Under the pieces are notes generated by a model. That model was not told the DNA's origin. It saw only the letters and a program-made list of their open reading frames with translations, and did not search any database. A DNA stretch of 64,000 nucleotides, taken from the NCBI GenBank assembly GCA_035503915.1, contig DATJSU010000033.1:1-64000 (forward strand). Direction: 5' to 3'. This stretch comes from DATJMJ01 sp035503915 (lineage in GTDB: Bacteria > Actinomycetota > Acidimicrobiia > Acidimicrobiales > Palsa-688). The translations under genes and the position numbers were made by a program. Shown in pieces: positions 45,738-54,933 of the stretch (the first letter of the stretch is position 1; each line of letters opens with the position of its first letter).

Positions 45738-46757
45738 ATGGGTGAGGTGGCCGGCGAGGGTTACGGCCCTCCTCAGGCCACCTTGGCCAGCTCTCTCCAT
45801 AGGGGCAGGGGGCCGGAGCACCGCAGGGGACCTCGCCACCGGCCCGGCCGCCCGGCCCCGGTGGCGGCCGCGAAGACTAGGCGGAAGCAAGGCGACGGCG
45901 CGCTGCCGTACGTAATGATCGCGCCTCTGGTCGTTTTCATCGGCGCATTGGCGATCTACCCGACGGTCTTGACTGTCATCGAGGCGTTCGTCCACAATGA
46001 CCCGCTCACGGGCCCGAACCATTTTGCCGGCTTTGCCAATTTCACCGATGTTTTCAACAACCCCGAGGTAAGGCAAAGCATGGTGAACACAGGCTGGTAC
46101 GCGCTCTTTGGCGTGGTACTGACGGTGGGCCTCGGGACGGTGGTCGCCCTCCTGCTGCAGCGTCCCTTCCGAGGCCGGGGCGTGATATTAGCAATCATCG
46201 TCCTTCCTTGGGCTCTCCCGGGGGTCGTCGAGGGCGTCATTTGGTCGTGGATTTACAACCCAACCACGGGTGTGCTCAACTCGGTGCTGAAAAGCCTTCA
46301 CTTGATCGGCCAGTACCAGCTCTTCATTGGTTCTCACCAAGTGGAGACGATCCTTTTGATAGCACTCGTCCAGGCTTGGCAGATCACCCCGCTCGCGGCC
46401 CTCATCGTCCTCGCCGCGCTTCAATCGATCCCAGACGAGCTCTATGAAGCCGCCAGCGTGGACGGCGCCTCCTGGTACAGGGTCATCTCCCGCGTCACGC
46501 TGCCCTTGGTGAGGCCGGCGCTCGCGATCGCAACGGTTGAGGCTCTCGTCATGTCGCTCAACATTTTCGACCAGGTTTACGTCTTGAACGCGAACTCCAC
46601 GACCGGTTCTTCGCTTATGAGCACAACTTATTTCATTACTTTCCAGGACCTCAATTTCGGCGATGGTTACGCGCTCTCCCTGCTGGCGACCGTGGTGACC
46701 GTTGTCCTCGCGGTAGGCATCGTCAAGCTCCTCTATCGGAAGGTCGAATATTCGTGA
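45738..46757 (+). CDS. Sugar ABC transporter permease (MalF/UgpA-like)
   Basis: A 339-residue membrane protein of the CUT1 class with six membrane segments (about 58-305). The cytoplasmic loop that contacts the ATPase reads EAASVDGASWYRVISRVTLPLVRP. The N-terminal 50 residues are Arg/Pro-rich and cytoplasmic. The ATG at 45738 was chosen since GGAGAGGAG lies nine bases upstream; a GTG at 45729 would overlap that site. Overlaps the next permease gene as GTGA. Confidence 0.92.
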   Translation: MGEVAGEGYGPPQATLASSLHRGRGPEHRRGPRHRPGRPAPVAAAKTRRKQGDGALPYVMIAPLVVFIGALAIYPTVLTVIEAFVHNDPLTGPNHFAGFANFTDVFNNPEVRQSMVNTGWYALFGVVLTVGLGTVVALLLQRPFRGRGVILAIIVLPWALPGVVEGVIWSWIYNPTTGVLNSVLKSLHLIGQYQLFIGSHQVETILLIALVQAWQITPLAALIVLAALQSIPDELYEAASVDGASWYRVISRVTLPLVRPALAIATVEALVMSLNIFDQVYVLNANSTTGSSLMSTTYFITFQDLNFGDGYALSLLATVVTVVLAVGIVKLLYRKVEYS

Positions 46758-47599
46758 AGAGCCCACATCGCAGCCCAGCCCGCCTGCTCGCCCTCGCCTT
46801 CGTGGTGTTCTGGTCGCTCTTCCCCGTCTATTGGGCCCTTAAGACGAGCCTGTCGACGAACGCTGCCGCGCAGCAGACCCCGGCGCAACTTGTCGTTACC
46901 CACCCGACGTTGGACAGTTACAGAGCCTTGTTCGGAGCAGGCCCCGAGGCTGCCGACGCGGCGGGTGGGATCGCGCGGTCGCTGATCAACATCGTTATCG
47001 AGACTTGCGGCGCGACGCTTTTGACGCTCCTGATAGCGGTAACTGCGGCGTATGCTTTCGCCCGTCTGCGCTTCCGCCTGAAAGGTGCCATCTTTTACGC
47101 CGTCATCGCCACCTTGACCCTACCCGTGTACGCGACGCTCATCCCTCTTTACCGCATAATGAGCGACCTCCACTTAGTAGACACATACCTGGGGATCATC
47201 TTTGTTTACACGTCTGGCTTCCTTCCTCTGGCACTTTGGATCATGTACAACGTCTTTATGGCGTTGCCTGCCAGCATGGAGGAGGCAGCGCGCATAGATG
47301 GGGCCACCACGATGCAGACGTTCCGCCGCGTCGTGCTACCGACCGCCAGACCAGGGATTGCCGCAACGGCCATCGTCACGTTTCTTTTCGGTTGGGGGCA
47401 GTTCATTTTCCCCCTGGTGTTGAGCAGCAGTTCGTCCACCCAGCCTCTCACCGTGCTCCTGGCGGCGATAGATAGCCGGAACGTCCCCTACACGATCATC
47501 AATGCCGCTGCCATCGTCGCTGTCGCCATCCCCGCCGTGATCGTCTTTTTCCTCAACCGTTGGATCGTGACCGGCATAACAGCGGGGAGCGTCAAGTAG
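46754..47599 (+). CDS. Sugar ABC transporter permease (MalG/UgpE-like)
   Basis: A 281-residue partner permease with six membrane segments and the ATPase-contact loop EEAARIDGATTMQTFRRVVLPTARPG. It starts at a GTG overlapping the stop of the first permease (46754-46757), so the two subunits should be made in equal amounts. No ATP-binding subunit gene is in this cluster, so an MsmK/MsiK-type shared ATPase encoded elsewhere is expected. Confidence 0.93.
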   Translation: MKSPHRSPARLLALAFVVFWSLFPVYWALKTSLSTNAAAQQTPAQLVVTHPTLDSYRALFGAGPEAADAAGGIARSLINIVIETCGATLLTLLIAVTAAYAFARLRFRLKGAIFYAVIATLTLPVYATLIPLYRIMSDLHLVDTYLGIIFVYTSGFLPLALWIMYNVFMALPASMEEAARIDGATTMQTFRRVVLPTARPGIAATAIVTFLFGWGQFIFPLVLSSSSSTQPLTVLLAAIDSRNVPYTIINAAAIVAVAIPAVIVFFLNRWIVTGITAGSVK

Positions 47600-47671
47600 A
47601 CCTCCTCAAAGAAAGCAGAGACCGACCACGCAAGGCGCGTACGAGGGTCGCCGGGCCGCTCGTACAAACTC

Positions 47672-47679
47672 AAGGAGGG
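47672..47679 (+). promoter_or_regulatory. Strong ribosome binding site deciding a TTG start
   Basis: AAGGAGGG, four bases before the TTG at 47683, is the best Shine-Dalgarno in this locus. It supports initiation of the PfkB kinase at TTG rather than at in-frame codons further upstream. Confidence 0.65.
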
Positions 47680-47682
47680 CAT

Positions 47683-48624
47683 TTGGGAGCTCAGGAAAAG
47701 CCTTTTGATATAGCTATTATCGGTGACTCGAACCCGGACATAGTCCTGCGGGGGGCCGATCTCGTACCAGAGTTCTCGCAACACGAGAAGCTTGTCCCCG
47801 ATGCTTCCCTGGCGATAGGTGGCTCGGCGTGCATAACGGCCTGCGCCTGCGCCCGGCTTGGGCTGCGCACGAGGTTCGTCGGCGCCATAGGCGAGGACCT
47901 TTTCGGGCGCTTCATGCTTGCCAGCCTGGGGGAATGGCGCGTGGACACCGCCTTGTGCCAGGTCCTTGCCGGTGCGAAGACCGGCTTCAGCGTCATCTTG
48001 AGCGCTGGCGACGACAGGGCGATCCTGACTTTCACAGGCACGATCGACAGCTTGGTGACGCGAGAGGTTCCCTTCGAGGAGCTGGTGAAGGCTAGGCATG
48101 TACATATCGGCTCCTATTTTTTGCAACCAAGGCTCGGGGCTCAATTGCCCGAACTGGTAACGCGCCTGCGGGCTGCAGGGACCACGGTGTCGGTGGACCC
48201 GAACTGGGACCCAAGCGGACAATGGGACGGCGGGCTCAAATCGCTGATAAGAAAAGTGGACCTCTTTCTCCCGAACGCGGCCGAGGCCAAGGCGCTGACG
48301 GGCGCCGCTTCAACGACCGAGGCGGCTTGGCAGTTGGCCAAGGATGGCACCTTGGTCGCGGTGAAGGACGGCGCGCGGGGCGCAGTCGCCGCCCAGGGGG
48401 GTGGCACAGTGTCGTTCCCTGGTTTCCCCGTCGCGGCCATAGACGCCACAGGAGCCGGCGACGCTTTCGATGCAGGTTTCCTACGCGCCTGGTTGGAGGG
48501 CCGCTCCCTCGAGCAGTGCCTCGCGCTTGGCTGCGCGGTCGGGGCTCTTTCGACTAGGACGGTGGGCGCAACAGACGGGTTGCCGAGCCTGGGTGCTGCG
48601 CAGGCCTTGGTGGACAAGGAGTGA
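47683..48624 (+). CDS. PfkB family carbohydrate kinase
   Basis: A 313-residue ribokinase-fold kinase. Family features are FDIAIIGDSNPDIVL at the start, the substrate motif LAIGGSACITACACARLGLRTRFVGAIGEDLFG, VDLFLPNAAEAKALTG, and the C-terminal anion-hole/catalytic motif DATGAGDAFDAGFLRAWLEG with the base Asp. It phosphorylates a sugar or sugar acid, possibly the ketose or amino sugar released by the GH4 enzyme and handled by the SIS protein. The TTG start was chosen from the strong ribosome site and the family N-terminus. Confidence 0.9.
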   Translation: MGAQEKPFDIAIIGDSNPDIVLRGADLVPEFSQHEKLVPDASLAIGGSACITACACARLGLRTRFVGAIGEDLFGRFMLASLGEWRVDTALCQVLAGAKTGFSVILSAGDDRAILTFTGTIDSLVTREVPFEELVKARHVHIGSYFLQPRLGAQLPELVTRLRAAGTTVSVDPNWDPSGQWDGGLKSLIRKVDLFLPNAAEAKALTGAASTTEAAWQLAKDGTLVAVKDGARGAVAAQGGGTVSFPGFPVAAIDATGAGDAFDAGFLRAWLEGRSLEQCLALGCAVGALSTRTVGATDGLPSLGAAQALVDKE

Positions 48625-48626
48625 AC

Positions 48627-48655
48627 GGGCGCCTCGCCGCTGCCGTCCGGCGCCC
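48627..48655. terminator. Bidirectional hairpin between PfkB and FG-GAP genes
   Basis: GGGCGCC (48627-48633) pairs perfectly with GGCGCCC (48649-48655) across a 15-base loop, directly after the kinase stop and 16 bases before the end of the convergent FG-GAP gene. There is no T tract on either side. It is positioned to serve both transcripts. Confidence 0.5.
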
Positions 48656-48670
48656 AGAGCCAGTGGACGC

Positions 48671-49957
48671 TCAAGAGCGGCCAACGGCGCTCTCGCGGGA
48701 CAAGTAGACGGCGCCGTCGCCGTCGTCGTGGCGACTGGCACCGATGGCGACCGTCGGCCCGGCGACGGCGGCCGATGTGCCGAAAGCATCCCCAGTGGCG
48801 GCACCTGGGCCAGTCAAGGCGGCCGCCTGCCGCCAGCGCCCGGTGGCCCAGCCAAACAGGTAGGCCTCGCCGGCGCCGTTGCCGTACATGGGAGCGCCTA
48901 CGACAATGGTGTCACCGGAGATGGCGACTGAGAAGCCGAACCTGTCCCCGGGCACGGTGCCATGGCCCTCGAGCTCGGCTGCCTGCCGCCAGACAGAAGC
49001 GTCGAAAGCGAAGGCGTAGGCGGCACCCGTCTCCGAGTCGTGCCAGGGGGCACCGACGACCAGGGTGTTACCGGAGATGGCAAGCGAATAGCCGAAGTTG
49101 TCGCCCAGCCCGCTGTCGGCCCCCTCGAGAGCGACCACTTGGTGCCAACCCCCTCCGCCGTGGCGGAAGATGTAGACGCGACCCTTGCCGACCAGCCGCC
49201 CAGGCGCGCCGACCGCGATCGTGCTCCCCGAGATGGCGACCGAGAAGCCGAAGTTGTTCTCGATCGAGGTGTCATCGCCCACGATGCGGGCGACTGGGCG
49301 CCACCCGTCGAGGCTCCTTTGGAACACCTCTGCCGCGCCCGAAAAGATGTCGTCGAGCGGGGCACCGACGACAACAGTGCTGCCCGAGACGGCGACCGAG
49401 CTGCCGAAAGCGGCGCCTCTGGCAAAGCCGGTACCGCTCAGTTCCGCCGCTTGGCGCCAACCGTCCGGGAGTTTGGTAAAGACATAGGCCCGGCCGGAGC
49501 CGTGGGCGCCATTGGCACCGACCACGATCGTCGGGCCCGAGATGCCGACGGAGATACCGAAATAGTCGCCCGCTTGGGTGTCTTTGCCTTGTAGCTCGGT
49601 CACCTGGCGCCAACCCCTGGCCGTTTCGGCAAAGACGTACGCCCGGCCCCCCGAAAGGTAGGGGACGCCGACCACGGTCGTGGCGCCCGAGGTTGCAACT
49701 GCGGCGCCGAAGAAGTCGTCAGCCGAAATACCAAGTCCGCGCAGTTCGGTCAACGCGCTGAACTGCGGGGCGGCCCAGTCGACCGACCAAGGTGCGTGCT
49801 GGGGGCGCGCGACGCCCGAGCCCTCGGAGGCGGGCCCCAGCCCGAGCAGCGCGACCACCAACGTCGCCATCGAGGCACTAAGGAACCGGCTGGCCCCGAC
49901 CGCTTCTGGAGGAGCCCCTAACGCCAAGACAGAGGACGACCTGCCGGTTGACCACAC
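48671..49957 (-). CDS. Secreted FG-GAP repeat protein, seven-bladed beta-propeller
   Basis: A 428-residue protein made of seven repeats of about 51 residues (from residue 78 to the end). Each has a D-x-FG start, an AISGxTIVVGAP core and a WRQVAELxG strand. Seven units should close a beta-propeller like integrin-alpha heads; Asp residues at the repeat starts resemble calcium-binding FG-GAP loops. A hydrophobic segment MATLVVALLGLGPASEG (residues 30-46) suggests export. The GTG at 49957 is the longest start; an ATG at 49870 lies right at the signal segment. The partner or ligand is unknown. It lies downstream of putA on the same strand. Confidence 0.82.
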   Translation of the reverse strand: MWSTGRSSSVLALGAPPEAVGASRFLSASMATLVVALLGLGPASEGSGVARPQHAPWSVDWAAPQFSALTELRGLGISADDFFGAAVATSGATTVVGVPYLSGGRAYVFAETARGWRQVTELQGKDTQAGDYFGISVGISGPTIVVGANGAHGSGRAYVFTKLPDGWRQAAELSGTGFARGAAFGSSVAVSGSTVVVGAPLDDIFSGAAEVFQRSLDGWRPVARIVGDDTSIENNFGFSVAISGSTIAVGAPGRLVGKGRVYIFRHGGGGWHQVVALEGADSGLGDNFGYSLAISGNTLVVGAPWHDSETGAAYAFAFDASVWRQAAELEGHGTVPGDRFGFSVAISGDTIVVGAPMYGNGAGEAYLFGWATGRWRQAAALTGPGAATGDAFGTSAAVAGPTVAIGASRHDDGDGAVYLSRESAVGRS

Positions 49958-50031
49958 TGGGCACCAGATCGTAGCGGACAGTGTGGGCCTGAGACGCTCA
50001 CCCGGCGCTTGGGCGACCGGGCCGTTCCCGA

Positions 50032-53000
50032 TTACCCGCGCGCTGCGAGCACCCGACCGTGCCGGTGGGCCGTCACGGACAAGCTCTGCTCGCGCGTCCA
50101 GCGCAAGAGCTCAAGGCGCGGGTGCTGGACGAAGGGGGTGTCGTCAACGGGCACAGCTGTTTCGTGAGCAACGCGGAGCAGTTCGGTCGGTACCGTCCCC
50201 AGAAATCGCAGCCGCACTATCGCGCCCGCCTTGATACGGCCCTCTAAGGAGATATCGTCCTCGACGGTTGCTGCGAGCCCTCTCCGCGGTGCCGCCAGGG
50301 AGAGCTCCGCTCTCACGCCCGCTGCACGCGCCGCCGAGAGGGCGTAGCCCAGGTCGCTATCTGAGGTGTCTTCCCCGCCGCGCACGGTAACCGGACCGGG
50401 CAGCGGCCGATAGCGCAGCTCGTTGTGCTCCACCGTCAAGTCATCCAACTTCCGCGCGTTGGTGAACTCCCTCTGCCAGCATTCTTCCAGGGACGGCGTC
50501 GCCCCCCCGCGTCCCGACCAATCACAAAGAGACAAGACATAGTTGGGGCCGCCAGCCTTGGCAACCGGCCCCACCGAGGACCGCTTCCAACCACCAAACG
50601 GCTGCCTGCTCACGATCGCACCGGTAATAGTCCGGTTGACGTAAGCATTCCCGACCTCGGCTCGGTCCTCCCACAGCTTGACCTCCGCGGGGTCCAAGCT
50701 GTGGATGCCCCCGGTCAAACCGTAACCAGTCGTGTTCTGCCAGTCGATCGCAGATTCGAGGTCCTCAGCGCGCATGAGGCCGAGAACGGGCCCGAACCAC
50801 TCGGTCTTGTGCGACCAGGAGCCAGGCGAGACGCCCAACTTCACGCCGGGGTGCCACAATTGGGATGGGCCCTCGGCTCGCCGCGGCTGTACCAGCCAGT
50901 CTTCTCCGGGGTCAAGGGAGGTCAGCGCGCGCAGGAGCTCGGGGCCCGGTGGTCGTACCAGAGGCCCGACGTCGGTGGACAAATCCGTGGCCGGCCCCAC
51001 CCTCAAGCTCCGCACGGCGTCTGCTAGGCGCCGCTGGAAAGTCGCGCTGTCGTAAACGGCCGCCTCGACGATCCCCAGGCTTGCGGCCGAGCATTTTTGG
51101 CCCGCGTGGCCGAACGCGGATCTCACAAGGTCGCGGACCGCAAGGTCGAGGTCGGCGGCAGCGGTAATGATCAGTGCGTTTTTGCCACTGGTTTCGGCTC
51201 GGAGCTTGATACCCGGGTAAGCACGCGTAAATGCGGTCGCTGTCTCATAGGAACCGGTAAGGACCACACGAGCAAAATCGGGGTGGGTAACGAGCCTTAG
51301 CCCGACCTCGTCGTCCTGGCACGGTACGAACTGCAATAGCTCCCGCGGCACACCGGCCGCCCAGCACGACTGAGCAAGCGCCCAAGCCGTGAGCACGGCT
51401 TCTGGCGCCGGCTTGAGTATGACGGCGTGCCCGGCCGACAGCGCCGCAAGAACGCCTCCGGCGGGGATCGAGTAAGGGAAGTTCCAGGGGCCGCACACGA
51501 GTACCACCCTTCCGCCTTTGGGGTCGGCTCCTTGTTCTGCCAATGCCTCGAGCAGTCGCGTCTGGAACGCGTAATAGCGAGCAAAATCGATGGCTTCAGA
51601 GACCTCAGTATCAGCTTCCTGAACGATTTTTGCTGTTTCGTGGCACATCGTTACGATCGCCGTGCCGCGGTCCGAAGCAAGCTGCTCGGCAACGTCATAA
51701 AGCAGTCGCCGCCGGTCGTCAATGGGCTTGCCGTCCCATTCCTTCGCCGCAGCAGCGGCGGTAAGGAGAGCCTCGTCGACCTCAGCCGAGGAGGCCGTCG
51801 CCCACCGGTGCGTCTCGTTGGCGGGCCAGGAGGGGTCATAACCAATCTGGACCGCCGGGCCTGCCCGCTCCAGCCCTCCCACCGCGACCGGTACGACCTT
51901 GCCCGGCTCCCAGTGCTCGAACGAAGTGACTACCCAGTGGCGGTTCCGCTCGAGCGAAAAGTCCGTATCGGGCTCATTTCGAAAGCCGCTGAAGTGATGC
52001 TCAGGCCCGGGCTTCCCGGGACGGTTGCGGTCCTGTGAGCGGCGCGGCCCCGCTGAGACGGCGTGCCGGGCATCTACAGCCGCTAAGAACAGTGCCTTCT
52101 GGTCCTCGAACGAGGCGGGCTGCCGCCTCAAGTCCAGGAGAGCGGGAAGGAAGTTCTCGCGCTCGGTGTTCTCGTCCAAACGTCGCACCAGGTAGGCAAT
52201 AGCCGCATCGAACTGCGCCTTGCTGACCACGGGCGCGTACATCAAGACCCTGCCAGACTTTTGCTTTACGGCCCGGGCGAGCCCTTCGGCCATGCCTTCG
52301 AGCATCTCGAACTCCAAACGGTCCTGGGCACCGAGGCGCTCTCGCAAAACAAGGCCCCACGCGATGTCGAAGACGTTGTGGCTCGCAAGTCCTACCCGGA
52401 CGGCCGAGGAGTACTCAGGCGCAAGGGCTGTCTCGAGGAGCCGTTTGTAATTTGCGTCGACCTCGTGCTTGGTGGGGTAAGGCGCCTGCTCCCATCCACG
52501 AAGCTCTGCCTCAACTTTCTCCATCGGGAGGTTGGCGCCCTTCACGAGGCGCACCTTGATCCCCGCAGCGCCGTTCGCTCGGCGCCTGACCGCCCACTCG
52601 CAGAGATCCTGGAGGACTACAAAGGAATCCGGCAGATAGGCCTGGAGAGCAAGCCCAGCCTCGAAGCCGAGCAGATCTGCTCTTTCCAAGAGCGTTTTGA
52701 ACACCGCCACCGTGAGGTGGAGGTCACGGTACTCCTCCATGTCGAGATTGACCAAGCTCGCACGCTCACGGGCGCTCAGGAACAGTGGCAGCAGCCTCTG
52801 CTCGACCAGGCTCACCGTGGCGTCGAATGCGAGGGAGCTGACCTGGCTACAAATGGCAGAAATTTTCACGGAGACTTGGCCCACGTCCCCCCGAGAGAAG
52901 GTAGCCTCCGTAGCCTTCAGCCTGCGTTCGGCCTCCTCCTCGCCCAAGGTCGCCTCACCGAGGACATTTATGTTCAGTGCAAAGCCTGCCTCGCGGCGAG

Positions 53001-53421
53001 CCCTCACATAGTGAGCTAGCAATTTTTCCTCTGCGGGGATGATCACGCCACGGCTCTGTCGACGAGTACGTCGCTTCACTAAGGCACCAACGACGCCGGG
53101 CGCAAGGTCAGCGAGCCGCGCACCAATCGAGAGGGACAGCCGGTCGGCCAGCTTTAACGAGGCCGGCACGCCCAGTTCGCGGATAAGTTCGCGAAAACGC
53201 CGGCCAGCCCTTGGGGTGTCAGTGATCCGGACCACCTCGTCAGCTAGCTCCAGGACGAGGAGCATGGCGAGATCGTCCTCAACGAGCGGCCCGAGGGTGC
53301 GCCTCCGTCGCCGCTCGCTGCGCGGCGCCTGCCGTTCCGCGAGCTCGAGAAGCTCCGCTGCGACCTTGACAGCCTCGGCTGCGAGGAGCCTGTCGTCGAT
53401 TGAGGCCGGCAGAGAAGCCAT
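50032..53421 (-). CDS. putA: Bifunctional proline dehydrogenase / L-glutamate gamma-semialdehyde dehydrogenase
   Basis: A 1129-residue PutA without an N-terminal ribbon-helix-helix domain, so not a DNA-binding repressor. The FAD-linked proline dehydrogenase barrel spans about 120-420 (VSVKISAICSQV, VRLVKGANLPMEKVEAE, GLASHNVFDIAWG). The aldehyde dehydrogenase spans about 500-980, with VCGPWNFPYSIPAGG, the Glu in LRAETSGKNALI (about 740) and the catalytic Cys in GHAGQKCSAAS (about 776). A further 140 residues follow. It oxidises L-proline to L-glutamate, and acts on 4-hydroxyproline in some bacteria. Its neighbours upstream are hydroxyproline genes. Confidence 0.95.
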   Translation of the reverse strand: MASLPASIDDRLLAAEAVKVAAELLELAERQAPRSERRRRRTLGPLVEDDLAMLLVLELADEVVRITDTPRAGRRFRELIRELGVPASLKLADRLSLSIGARLADLAPGVVGALVKRRTRRQSRGVIIPAEEKLLAHYVRARREAGFALNINVLGEATLGEEEAERRLKATEATFSRGDVGQVSVKISAICSQVSSLAFDATVSLVEQRLLPLFLSARERASLVNLDMEEYRDLHLTVAVFKTLLERADLLGFEAGLALQAYLPDSFVVLQDLCEWAVRRRANGAAGIKVRLVKGANLPMEKVEAELRGWEQAPYPTKHEVDANYKRLLETALAPEYSSAVRVGLASHNVFDIAWGLVLRERLGAQDRLEFEMLEGMAEGLARAVKQKSGRVLMYAPVVSKAQFDAAIAYLVRRLDENTERENFLPALLDLRRQPASFEDQKALFLAAVDARHAVSAGPRRSQDRNRPGKPGPEHHFSGFRNEPDTDFSLERNRHWVVTSFEHWEPGKVVPVAVGGLERAGPAVQIGYDPSWPANETHRWATASSAEVDEALLTAAAAAKEWDGKPIDDRRRLLYDVAEQLASDRGTAIVTMCHETAKIVQEADTEVSEAIDFARYYAFQTRLLEALAEQGADPKGGRVVLVCGPWNFPYSIPAGGVLAALSAGHAVILKPAPEAVLTAWALAQSCWAAGVPRELLQFVPCQDDEVGLRLVTHPDFARVVLTGSYETATAFTRAYPGIKLRAETSGKNALIITAAADLDLAVRDLVRSAFGHAGQKCSAASLGIVEAAVYDSATFQRRLADAVRSLRVGPATDLSTDVGPLVRPPGPELLRALTSLDPGEDWLVQPRRAEGPSQLWHPGVKLGVSPGSWSHKTEWFGPVLGLMRAEDLESAIDWQNTTGYGLTGGIHSLDPAEVKLWEDRAEVGNAYVNRTITGAIVSRQPFGGWKRSSVGPVAKAGGPNYVLSLCDWSGRGGATPSLEECWQREFTNARKLDDLTVEHNELRYRPLPGPVTVRGGEDTSDSDLGYALSAARAAGVRAELSLAAPRRGLAATVEDDISLEGRIKAGAIVRLRFLGTVPTELLRVAHETAVPVDDTPFVQHPRLELLRWTREQSLSVTAHRHGRVLAARG

Positions 53422-53456
53422 TAGTTCAGAGTAAACGTTGCCTCTCGCGACGCTCG

Positions 53457-53752
53457 TTAGATCACGGCTGTGGTCCCCGCCCCGACGGCGGCGGCCCGGG
53501 CGACCACAAGGGCGGCGGCGGCGCCGAGTTCCCCGAGAAGATGGTCACCAACTTGGAAGCCAGGCCAAGCCCGGGCACGTAGCCGGGCATGGCCCCCAGC
53601 AGGCCACCGGGCGCCTGTGCGGCCACCCGTGCGGGGACCGATGCTTTCCCCTCGCTCAGCGCTACGAGGGCGTCGCTCAGCGAGCGAGCCAGCTCGGCGA
53701 GGGGCAGGAGGCGGGAAACGTCCTCTTCGCTCAGAAATACGAGCTCAGCCAC
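53457..53752 (-). pseudogene. Ornithine cyclodeaminase/mu-crystallin family gene with internal deletion
   Basis: The first 66 codons (from ATG 53752) encode a typical family N-terminus: VFLSEEDVSRLLPLAELARSLSDAL ... GKASVPARVA ... AMPGYVPGLGLASKLVTIFSGN. The next residues, SAPPPPLWSPGPPP, are unrelated, and that frame stops at 53462. In the adjacent frame the same DNA reads GELGAAAALVVARAAAVGAGTTAVI and ends with TAA at 53457. This resembles the family's C-terminal helix (DLAAAxLVYERAxAxGxGT). The gene therefore seems to have lost about 230 central codons, with the junction near 53530 out of frame. Family members include pyrroline-2-carboxylate reductases, which fits this locus. Confidence 0.72.
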
Positions 53753-53776
53753 GAGAAGCGGCCAGGGGGAGGGTGC

Positions 53777-54910
53777 TCAAGCCGAAAACTTGTAGAGGCA
53801 GGGGCCAAGCACCTGCTCGTCGACGTCGATCCCGAGCCCGGGGCCGTCGGGCACTGTACCCTCCCCACCCGTCGAGCGTGGTTGGTAACCGGCAACGTGC
53901 TCGAGGTTCCAGTCGTTCATGAACGACGCGGCGTAGAGGGCCGAGGGTGACGTCGAGCCCGCCAACTGGGCGACGGCGGCCGTGCACAGGTCCCCTCCCC
54001 AGGTGTCTTCGATGGTGAGCGACATCCCCAGCTCGACGGCCAGGTCTCGCATGAGGCGAGCCGGTCCCAGCCCACCAACACGGGAAATCTTCAAGTTGAT
54101 GCCCTCGGCCAGTCCCTCGGACGCCGCCCTGACCAGTTCGTGGGTGCCAGTGATGACCTCGTCCAGCACCATCGGCAACGACGTTCGCCCTCGGACCTGG
54201 GCGCACTGCTCGAACGACGGGCAGGGTTGCTCGATGCGAAGGCGAGGCAAGCCCTCCAGCAAGCCGAGGGCATGGACCGCTTCAGCCAGGCGCCAGCCCC
54301 CGTTGGCGTCCGCGACGACGGTGTCCTCATCCCCCGTGGCCTCGATGACAGCCCGCACTCGGGCCGCGTCCGCCGCTGGCTCAGAGCCCACTTTGAGCTG
54401 GAACCTATGGATACCCTGGGCGCGCTGGGCGGCCACGAACTCAACCATTTCTCCAGGTCCCCGGAGCGGCACGGCCACATAGAGAGGGACGGCCACGGTG
54501 CGGCAGCCGCCGAGGAGGGCGCTGGCCGGCACGCCAACCACCTTGCCGAAAAGGTCGAAGGCGGCGATGTCGACCGCGCTCTTGGCATAACTATGGCCGG
54601 CCAGGGCGGCATCCATGGCGGAACGGAGCCGGCCCGTGCCGGCCACCTCCTGGCCTACCACGGCCGGCCCCAGCTCTCGCAAAGCGGTCTGCGCACCTGC
54701 GGCCGAGGCCGGCAGGTAGGCGGTCCCGAGCGGGCAGACCTCTCCGTACCCGGCATGCCCCGAGCTCGAGCGCAGGACCACCACCGTGCTTTCGAGGTTG
54801 GAGACGACCCGACCTGCGGACATCACGTATTGGCCGTGAGCGTAGCTCAGCGTGTAGCTGTAAACCTCCATGCGCTCGATGCGGTCCGTGCGACCGGCCG
54901 GCGGCGTCAT
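53777..54910 (-). CDS. Mandelate racemase/enolase superfamily enzyme, hydroxyproline-related
   Basis: A 377-residue enolase-superfamily protein. The capping domain has MSAGRVVSNLESTVVVLRSSSGHAGYGEVCPLGTAYLPAS. The barrel carries the acid/base Lys in FQLKVGSEP, metal ligands in VADANGGW, RIEQPC and VLDEVI, and the opposite Lys in LKISRVGGLG. FQLKVG, EQPC and the DEVI ligand suggest the cis-3-hydroxy-L-proline dehydratase or hydroxyproline-betaine epimerase groups. The neighbouring remnant of a pyrroline-carboxylate reductase favours the dehydratase, but that is inference. The ATG at 54910 was chosen; a longer extension lies inside the upstream gene. Confidence 0.8.
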   Translation of the reverse strand: MTPPAGRTDRIERMEVYSYTLSYAHGQYVMSAGRVVSNLESTVVVLRSSSGHAGYGEVCPLGTAYLPASAAGAQTALRELGPAVVGQEVAGTGRLRSAMDAALAGHSYAKSAVDIAAFDLFGKVVGVPASALLGGCRTVAVPLYVAVPLRGPGEMVEFVAAQRAQGIHRFQLKVGSEPAADAARVRAVIEATGDEDTVVADANGGWRLAEAVHALGLLEGLPRLRIEQPCPSFEQCAQVRGRTSLPMVLDEVITGTHELVRAASEGLAEGINLKISRVGGLGPARLMRDLAVELGMSLTIEDTWGGDLCTAAVAQLAGSTSPSALYAASFMNDWNLEHVAGYQPRSTGGEGTVPDGPGLGIDVDEQVLGPCLYKFSA

Positions 54911-54933
54911 GACCCGGCAGCCTCCGTTCAGCT

